Assembly (NCBI RefSeq): GCF_025399195.1
Contig: NW_026252127.1
Span: 62,001-126,000, forward strand
Source of the DNA: Umbelopsis ramanniana AG
Lineage: Eukaryota; Mucoromycota; Umbelopsidomycetes; Umbelopsidales; Umbelopsidaceae
Length of the DNA stretch: 64,000 nt
Direction: 5' to 3'
The first letter of the stretch is position 1. Every line of letters begins with the position of its first letter. A program made the translations under genes and the position numbers. Of this stretch, positions 57,767 through 64,000 are shown in pieces. The notes under the pieces were generated by a model, which was not told the DNA's origin, made no database searches, and worked only from the letters and a program-made list of their open reading frames with translations.

Positions 57767-58591
57767 ATGAAGTCCTTCCGTAACGTTTTCTGCGGAGCGA
57801 TAACCATAGTCTGCTTTGCCATACCATATCTATGCATACTCTCAATGGCAGGAACAATTTGCTATTTCATGTATTCCATCACCACAACTATCGATCATCG
57901 TCTACATAATGTTCCCACTAACTGTACCATAATGGAAACCAATACGAAGAGTAACGGTGATTGGGACATTCAAGTCAGTTATAGTGTACCTGGTAGCAGC
58001 CTTAACTACACGCAAACCTTGCAAAACACTATCACAGACGCAGTGTATCGTGTTGGTCGTACTATTACATGCTATTATGCTACTAATGATAACGCGTACA
58101 TCATGGCCAACGTTGTGTCTGTAAGTGGAGGAACCATCTTCGCTTTGATTATACTTTGTATTTTATGCATTCCCCTTGTTTTCGGAGTAATGTATCTCCT
58201 AAGAATAGTTTTAGTGTATATTTCTGATCACCTAAAAGCAATGGCCAAAAGTATCAGTCAAAATCTTGCCAACTGTGCGACAAAATTGCGATCACTGTTC
58301 AAAACAGAGGGATTTGAAAGCCAAAGCGAATGTGACACATCAAGTCCCGAAAAATTAATGTCCAACCGCGACGTTGGCTATGCTTTGATGCCTATAGCAA
58401 ATTTTAAAGCATCTCTGGGACATACCAAGTTATGGCTGAAAGCAAGATGTACTTTTTCCAGACCAAACACAAACCTTCACAAAGACATGTGCCAAGAATC
58501 GTTTATAACACAAGATACTTTCGGTTGTAGCCCCACTTCAACTGAGGAGCTACCGTTATATTCGAAAGACGGATGCAATGTACCTCCATAA
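57767..58591 (+). CDS. Two-helix NCT/CFY glycoprotein, member D
   Basis: Intronless, 274 residues from ATG 57767 (MKSFRNVFCGAITIVCFAIP). Helix 1 is about 9-42. The ectodomain carries LHNVPTNCTIMETN, IQVSYSVPGSSLNYTQ, LQNTITDAVYRVGRTI and TCYYATNDNAYIMA; here the second motif is CYY rather than CFY. Helix 2 is about 128-155. The tail has YALMPIANFKASLGH then LWLKARCTFSRP, matching the module in members C and E, and ends in a Ser/Thr-rich stretch. Sequons are in NCT and NYT. The ectodomain motif order is identical to members B and C, so these are paralogues rather than chance similarity. Function unknown. Confidence 0.8.
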   Translation: MKSFRNVFCGAITIVCFAIPYLCILSMAGTICYFMYSITTTIDHRLHNVPTNCTIMETNTKSNGDWDIQVSYSVPGSSLNYTQTLQNTITDAVYRVGRTITCYYATNDNAYIMANVVSVSGGTIFALIILCILCIPLVFGVMYLLRIVLVYISDHLKAMAKSISQNLANCATKLRSLFKTEGFESQSECDTSSPEKLMSNRDVGYALMPIANFKASLGHTKLWLKARCTFSRPNTNLHKDMCQESFITQDTFGCSPTSTEELPLYSKDGCNVPP

Positions 58592-59219
58592 CTGAACCTT
58601 TGTATACATTTTACTGGCATAATCAAATGTAACTAAAGATCTACCTGTAATCTCTAATTTTTAATCTAACTACTTATAACACCCTTATATTTACGGTCAT
58701 TCTGTCGGATAGTCTTAAAACGGCTGGGTAGACAGATCAACCATCAGCTATGGCTTACTACGAATGCGCAAACGAAATTAAGTTAGGCGGTTCCATAATA
58801 ATTCAGTGTTTCCTAACTGCGTTTCTTTCTTTACACGTTTTATTTACTGCAACGGCGACAGACTCTAAAGCTGGATCAAATCCTCCACTACAAGACCATC
58901 AGCTCGAAGAAGGCTCGTCTGTATCATCCTGCACTACAACTTGGTTAAGTCACTCATCACACATACTTCAATAAACCATACATTGAGAATATTTATTGCT
59001 GGTTGACGAGTGCTCCAATTGCGCTTATCATAGGGTTATTTTTAAATGAAGAAGCTTGATCCTTGGTGCAACGTTAGATTTTGAGTCGATAACCCCCAGC
59101 CACATCATGTGGATTGTCTACGCACACTTTGAAAAAAAAAAAAAAGAAAAAAACGCACGTCTCGCCAACATAAACCCAATCCGCGTCTTTCGTTGACCCT
59201 TTAGTCAGGTCTTTCAACA
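58592..59219. other. Spacer between members D and E
   Basis: 0.63 kb. A 74-codon frame starting at ATG 58750 has one hydrophobic segment and Ser/Thr-rich remainder but no recognisable motif; it is not called. An A-rich run lies near 59135-59155. Confidence 0.4.
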
Positions 59220-60080
59220 ATGGTAAGCTTTAGAAGGTCAAAATATTTTATGACGGACCTCTTTTTCGACGACTCCGTTGTCTTTTCTGCATATATTGCC
59301 GTGTTTATGACGGTTTGGGCGGCAGGTTCCTTCTATTTCCTCTACTCTACCGCAACCACCGTTGACAATATCCTACAAAGAGCGCCAACCAACTGTACAG
59401 TTATATCAGTCATGGCCGCTTCTAAGGATTGGAATATCCATGTAACCTACCCTGTCCCTGGTCAGCCCGATAACTTCACCGCTCTCCTTGGAAATACCAA
59501 TGCAAACGACATGTACACTTTGAACCAGACGCTTTCATGCTTCTATTCCATTCATGACTATCATGAAGTGGTGCAATTCGACGATGGTTTGAGTGTGGTT
59601 TACATTGTGCTACTGATGATGGCATGTGTAGCGGGTGCAATAGGTCTCGTAGGGTTGCTCTATGCCATGGTTATGGCCATAAACTTTCTATTGATATTCT
59701 TTGAAGTCATATTATGGATTGGAGGCACTGTGGTCAACTACGTACTAGAAAAGATCGACCCCTTTCTAAAGTATATAGCAAAACCTCAGGAAGAATCAAC
59801 TTCTGCGACACAGAAGCGTTCCATTTTCACCACGGCCTCTTACTATCTGACGATACCCGCTAAATACTATCAGGTGGCAGTTGGAGGAATTCGAATCTGG
59901 ATTCAGGCACGAAAATCGCAACCAATGGATGCGTATGACATGGAGGAACAAGCTACGCTAATAGCTCACGGACACTCTGATTATGATGATGAGCAAACGA
60001 CGGTACATAACAATCTTACTGATAAATCTGACGACGAAGACCGCCATTCCACAGGGTCTAGTACGCTTTTTGACCGATAA
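59220..60080 (+). CDS. Two-helix NCT/CFY glycoprotein, member E
   Basis: Intronless, 286 residues from ATG 59220 (MVSFRRSKYFMTDLFFDDSV). Helix 1 is about 20-44. The ectodomain has LQRAPTNCTVISV, IHVTYPVPGQPDNFTALL, NTNANDMYTLNQT and LSCFYSIHDYHEVVQFDD. Helix 2 is longer and may extend into a second hydrophobic stretch (ALYAMVMAINFLLIFFEVILW-like region at about 145-185). The tail has YYLTIPAKYYQVAVGG then IWIQARKS, the family module with Q for K, followed by a long acidic end (DYDDEQTTVHNN, SDDEDRHSTG). More diverged than B-D, and it may have three membrane segments. Confidence 0.78.
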   Translation: MVSFRRSKYFMTDLFFDDSVVFSAYIAVFMTVWAAGSFYFLYSTATTVDNILQRAPTNCTVISVMAASKDWNIHVTYPVPGQPDNFTALLGNTNANDMYTLNQTLSCFYSIHDYHEVVQFDDGLSVVYIVLLMMACVAGAIGLVGLLYAMVMAINFLLIFFEVILWIGGTVVNYVLEKIDPFLKYIAKPQEESTSATQKRSIFTTASYYLTIPAKYYQVAVGGIRIWIQARKSQPMDAYDMEEQATLIAHGHSDYDDEQTTVHNNLTDKSDDEDRHSTGSSTLFDR

Positions 60081-61323
60081 CAGAATGGTGTCCTGCATTG
60101 ACTTTCTTTGACTGCCGTGAGGCAGCTCTTCATTATACCACCAATTTATCGTCCACTCATATCACTATTTTATTCATTTTGTGTCGATGTTAAATAAATA
60201 CCAAAAAAAACTGCAAGTCTTTCTCAAAACGTTCATGCCTGAGGCTGTGTTTCATTTTGGACATTTTAAGAAAATAAGCTGGCTGAATCTTTATCCAACA
60301 CTATTCGCTCATCCAGCATCCACGAAAACAATAATGCTATAATTCAAACGGAATTCCATGTACATGCAGTTGTTGTTCACCAAATCTCAAGCATTCACAT
60401 GAAAGCTTACAGGTAGATACAAATCTATCCCCGGAAGAAATCCAGCAATCCTTACCTTTGCGTTATGATCTTGGTAGCGGAGATTGGCCGCTTACTGCCG
60501 ACGTTCCTAGCTTTGATCCGTTCCTCTAGTGATAGCTGCTTTAATGCACTATGATCAGCTTAATTCTTTATTTTTTATCGTTTTAAGTTGGCAAGGTATT
60601 AAGTTGACTCACAAATCTACAATCCTGCTTGACTTGAAGGCATGGTGGGGGGAATGTAAAAAAGCAATAATCTACAATAATGGACGCGGGAGATTGTAGC
60701 CACTTCGAGTACATTGGAACCAACAACAGTAGCATTACCCACAAGTCAAAAAAATGTTAACCGGCATCTCAGAAGTCTGTATGTACACGGAAATGAGGGT
60801 AGATGAGGATGACAAAAGGCAATTCTTCGTACACCATGTCATATAGGCAGATTAAGAACGGAGAAGTATCTTCTACCTTTTAAACGCTTGGAATGGTGCT
60901 TAGTAGCAGCCGTATCACCAACGCATCAATAAAAGAAGTAAAACTGTATCTTTTATATCATTGCTTTGCTGGAATCCTGTGATAATCTCTCGTGCTACGT
61001 TGACCATCATAAATAAACCGTAGCAACGAGATCAAATCACATACTGCAACGAAATTTTAACAACAGAGGACAATGGCGAAGATGAAGCGGTTGTATACCA
61101 CTTCTTTTGTCAGATATTCTTCACGAAAAGATGTGCCTATCATAAAATGTTGCTAATGCAGAGCTTTAAATACATGTTAATGGAAGTTCTCTTTCGACCC
61201 GTTTTAACTGGCAGACACAAGTGGGTAATGGAAAAATCGGAGTTGGGATGACTATATTCGCAAAAGCAATGCTAATTCTGACGGCTTTTAACCTGTCAAG
61301 ACTTCAGTACCTTCGTGAAGAGA
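60081..61323. other. Spacer between members E and F
   Basis: 1.2 kb, the largest gap inside the cluster. An AATAAATA string lies after member E's stop. No coding or RNA signal was recognised. Confidence 0.4.
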
Positions 61324-62091
61324 ATGTGGCTTAAAGGTTCATCGTGGATAATGAGTCAGCTGCGAGCTGAGTATGTGCGGTTAGGTAACGCAAAAGCTTT
61401 TCAGTTTTCGGTGTGTAAATGTTTATCTTTTCTCTCTGGACGACTTCTTTCTTTTCTTTCCATTGCTAATTTCGTCTGGGGCATGATATTTGGCTGGTAT
61501 GAAAAATTAGGCTCTGAGGGTCAGCGTATGACTGTGTTCGCTTTCACATTGGCTGCCCTGCTAATGGCATCGTTAGCCACCGTATTTTTCCGTGGAAATA
61601 TCCTCAAAGAAGACGAAACAAACAACATTGCAAAAACCATGTGCACAATTCAAGACACGCATATAACACCTCGTGGACTAGAAGTGTCGGTCAGCTATAC
61701 ATACACCTCTCCATTGTCATTCGAAACGTCGCTAGAAACTAGTATCCTAACTGGACTCGACCCAACCATCGCCTATATAAAAAATGAAGAGGTTGTTTGC
61801 TATTATTCCAATAACAATGCACTGAAAGTTGTGGTAGTTCCTCAAAGATATATCCCGCCAAGCAAGCTTCAGGAGAATATGGCTTTACTTCTCTTTTTGC
61901 CTCTGATAGCTGCAGTTATGTTTTGGCTATACCGGCTACTACAATGGTCTCATCAGATGATGATGTCTTGCAAAGGTTCTATTCATAGTGGCATTAGTTC
62001 GTACCAGCAAGGATATGATCTCGTGGATCAAGGCTCTGACATGACTTTGGTTGATTCTGAAGGTAGTCATCAAAGAACTAAAAACTCGTAA
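61324..62091 (+). CDS. Two-helix NCT/CFY-like glycoprotein, diverged member F
   Basis: Intronless, 255 residues from ATG 61324 (MWLKGSSWIMSQLRAEYVRL); the frame is open to 61315 without an earlier ATG. A long N-terminal extension with a weakly hydrophobic stretch (CLSFLSGRLLSFLSIANFVW) comes before helix 1 (about 65-85). The ectodomain keeps the spacing but not all residues: KTMCTIQDTHITP in place of NCTI, VSVSYTYTSPLSFETSL, and EEVVCYYSNNNALKVVV. Helix 2 is near 175-195. The tail is short and lacks the WLKAR module. Both ectodomain cysteines are retained. It is the most diverged member and could have a different role. Confidence 0.7.
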   Translation: MWLKGSSWIMSQLRAEYVRLGNAKAFQFSVCKCLSFLSGRLLSFLSIANFVWGMIFGWYEKLGSEGQRMTVFAFTLAALLMASLATVFFRGNILKEDETNNIAKTMCTIQDTHITPRGLEVSVSYTYTSPLSFETSLETSILTGLDPTIAYIKNEEVVCYYSNNNALKVVVVPQRYIPPSKLQENMALLLFLPLIAAVMFWLYRLLQWSHQMMMSCKGSIHSGISSYQQGYDLVDQGSDMTLVDSEGSHQRTKNS

Positions 62092-62627
62092 TTCCGGTGA
62101 CAGAAGATTCACCGAGGGAGAATATTTTGCCTTTGAAAGGTCGTACACCATTTGCGGAAGGAGGGATTAGCAGTGTAGTTGCTCTAATGTTAAAAACGTA
62201 TGGACACACCAATGTGTATATATGTCCAACATATATCGGAGATTCACAGTACAAAGTAAACTTTAAAACGTATAATTCAGATAACAACAAGTTCAGGCCG
62301 TTCGTACATTACAATTTAAACTATATTTTAGAGCTTATTATGTCAGTTGCCGAAATATGTATGTTACTCATACACAAAATTGCGAATAAATGCGATATCA
62401 TCAATTTGGAGCTGCATACAGAGCTTAAAGTGTCACCAGACCTACCATATTCATGAAAAATACCTTTCAATTTTTTTTTACAACTTGCTTGTACTATATC
62501 GTAAAATTTGAGACCATGAAGTATCTAATTTGGTACTGAAATAGTTAAAAACAATGACCTGTAAACATCGGTAACTGCATTGTTATTGGACATATGTACA
62601 TTATAGCTAATTTCCAAATAAGGAAAA
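62092..62627. other. Intergenic before tRNA-Phe
   Basis: A 119-codon frame (62097-62456) starts without ATG and reads as low-complexity sequence with no recognisable motif. It is not called as a gene. Confidence 0.4.
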
Positions 62628-62634
62628 GCGGGTT

Positions 62635-62675
<41 letters not shown>

Positions 62676-62700
62676 ATGTGTTCAATCCACATAACCCGCA
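62628..62700 (+). tRNA. tRNA-Phe (GAA)
   Basis: A complete 73-nt cloverleaf. The acceptor stem GCGGGTT pairs with AACCCGC (discriminator A at 62700), the D stem is GCTC/GAGC, the anticodon stem TCAGA/TCTGA encloses loop CTGAAGA with anticodon GAA at 62661-62663, and the T stem ATGTG/CACAT encloses TTCAATC. No intron. The 3' CCA is not encoded, as expected in eukaryotes. Confidence 0.97.
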
Positions 62701-62702
62701 AC

Positions 62703-62711
62703 TTTTTTTTT
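62703..62711 (+). terminator. RNA polymerase III terminator of tRNA-Phe
   Basis: A run of nine T starts three bases after the tRNA, as expected for Pol III termination. Confidence 0.85.
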
Positions 62712-62775
62712 CTGCCTCACTATTTTTTTTTTTGGCGTAATTGAGTGTTACTTCTGGCCCCATAATGCATGAAAG

Positions 62776-62898
62776 CTAATTGACGGTGGAGCAGTCATGG
62801 AACAGGATGTAATTTTTGGTCAGGGCTTCAGCAACAACAGGTTCTTCACGTCCATCTTTAGATTGTACACCACAGAAGTATTCATTTATTGTCAATGG
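62776..62898 (-). other. Coding-like 40-codon stretch beyond the SEC13 stop
   Basis: On the minus strand a frame is open from 62898 to a TAG at 62776. It reads SKDGREEPVVAEALTKNYIL and ends HDCSTVN, with protein-like composition. It lies directly downstream of the SEC13 stop (62916) in the same orientation, has no ATG and is not needed for SEC13. It may be an exon remnant, a rarely used alternative 3' exon, or chance. Confidence 0.25.
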
Positions 62899-62915
62899 TC
62901 ATAATATTACTTTGT

Positions 62916-63977
62916 TCAGGCATTTTCCTCTAGTTCGCTAACACATTCCCAGTCTCCAGACAGATTTTCTTTCCACAAAGTCACCTTGTTATCGCCTGAC
63001 GAGACAGCAAGGATGTTACCGGACAATGACCAACTCACTCGCCAAACAACATCTGGGAATTTCTCTTGTCTGAGACTCTTCTTCACCCATTTTGAGGTTG
63101 GGGTATCTTGCGTCCAGATAAGCACAGTCTTGTCCTGCAAACCCTTGAGTGTCAGTATCGAGTGAAGAGAGAGAAGAATCAGCGAAGGACAATTTTCAAG
63201 TCCATACCTGAGAACAACTAGCAAGGTAGCTCTTGGGAAGGCCGATATTAGGAGCCCAAGAGACATCACGAACCCAATCTGAATGTCCATCTAGAGTTTC
63301 CTCTTCCTTCCATGTATTCAAGTCCTCCCTGTAATTCATTCATTAGCGACGATGGTACAATTGCTCGACCACATTCAACGCATGTCCCATCAATACTCAC
63401 TTCCAAGACCAGATCTTGATCAAATTATCGCAACCAGCAGATGCAAAGCGATTGACAATATTGACGTTGGGTGCACCGCCTGTTACTTGCACTAATGATC
63501 CTGGAATTGCGGATGGGGCCCAGCTGACCGCATTGCATCCTATGGTATGGGCGTCGAAGGAGACCGTGTCCCAGGAGCCATCATCTAGATCCATAGAAGC
63601 TATGTTCACTCGATCTGATCTACATGTCACATTTCCAAAAACTATAGGGTTTCTCCGCTTACCTTTGTACTCGAGAGTTGAGACCTTTCCATCAGATGAA
63701 GCACATGCCAAGATTGGACCAAGTTCATGTGGAGCCCAAGAGATCGAATTCACTGTATTCGAAATGATGAATATTGTATAAATATCTGTCCAAAGATATC
63801 ATTCATCAAAGCTAGTATCATACCTGAGGCAGTGTGAGCAGTATGTTCCTTGATCTTTGACCAGGCGCCGTTTTGTTCCTTCCATATAAAGACGCGGCCA
63901 TCATAGGAGCAAGAAGCGAGGATGCTGCCAAACTTAGGGTGAGCCCAGGCAACTTGCCAAACAGGGCCATCATGTCT
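62916..63977 (-). CDS. SEC13: SEC13 (COPII coat and nuclear pore WD40 protein), 5' part missing
   Basis: Four exons are in the window (63977-63824, 63752-63401, 63328-63208, 63134-62916) and join in phase. The exon at 63977 begins at a splice acceptor, so the first exon(s) lie beyond the right edge. WD40 blades are clear: [20 protein letters not shown], then [78 protein letters not shown] and the final VTLWKEN. Sec13 with Sec31 forms the outer COPII cage at ER exit sites, with Nup145C/Nup96 the nuclear pore Y-complex, and it also belongs to SEACAT/GATOR2. The C-terminus is complete (VSELEENA). Assignment is firm. Confidence 0.96.
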
Positions 63978-64000
63978 GGAGAATTAAGATGGTGTGAGTT

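Noticed and set aside
58750-58974. 74-codon frame with one hydrophobic stretch between members D and E
   Set aside because: It lacks the NCT and CFY motifs of the family and any recognisable signal, so there is too little to call a gene.
62097-62456. 119-codon plus-strand frame
   Set aside because: It starts without ATG, its composition reflects AT-rich spacer, and no motif or splice context supports it.

Overview
The window looks like nuclear DNA of an early-diverging filamentous fungus, most likely Mucoromycota (Mucorales-like). The evidence is intron-dense genes with short GTAAGT-type introns, moderately AT-rich intergenic DNA, a tRNA-Phe(GAA), and a gene set mixing fungal genes (fungal chorismate mutase, DUG3-type amidotransferase, ThrE/PRM10-type transporter, OPI10/Hikeshi) with genes better known from animals (RalGAP beta, phosphorylase-kinase-like alpha/beta subunit, DHX40-type helicase). 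The phylum is an inference from gene content. Exon structures were read by eye from splice signals and reading-frame continuity. For most genes all exon phases close exactly; exceptions are stated.

Layout: 1-5.5 kb holds a GC-rich fragment with inverted repeats, a seven-helix receptor-like protein (-), a MAPEG protein (-) and a two-helix glycoprotein (-). 6.5-14.5 kb holds a membrane-linked short-chain dehydrogenase (-), chorismate mutase (+), a short Ser/Pro-rich protein (-) and a DHX40-type DEAH helicase (+). 14.9-19.6 kb is one large RalGAP-beta gene (-). 21-25.6 kb has a 55-residue membrane-type mini-protein (-) and a divergent pair of WrbA-like flavodoxins sharing one promoter region. 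26-33 kb has an AVT3/4-type vacuolar amino acid transporter (+), a ThrE/PRM10-type transporter (-) and an HSF-type transcription factor (-). 33-36.2 kb is gene-poor. 36-42 kb has a DUG3-like amidotransferase (+), an alkaline ceramidase (-) and a secreted LysM protein with a helical-repeat tail (+). 42.2-47.6 kb is a phosphorylase-kinase-like subunit (-) carrying an ILEI/FAM3-type domain. 48.5-51.4 kb has Hikeshi/OPI10 (+) and UDP-glucose dehydrogenase (-).

From 54 to 62 kb lies the most distinctive region: five consecutive same-strand paralogues of an unnamed glycoprotein family with two transmembrane helices, recognised by paired NCT and C-F/Y-Y ectodomain motifs. A sixth copy is at 4.8-5.5 kb. 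The right end has tRNA-Phe and a SEC13 gene cut by the window edge.

Most single-copy genes are housekeeping and have no operon-like relation to each other. The plausible functional groupings are the bidirectional flavodoxin pair, the tandem two-helix family, and loosely a cell-surface theme (UDP-glucuronate supply, LysM protein, ceramidase).
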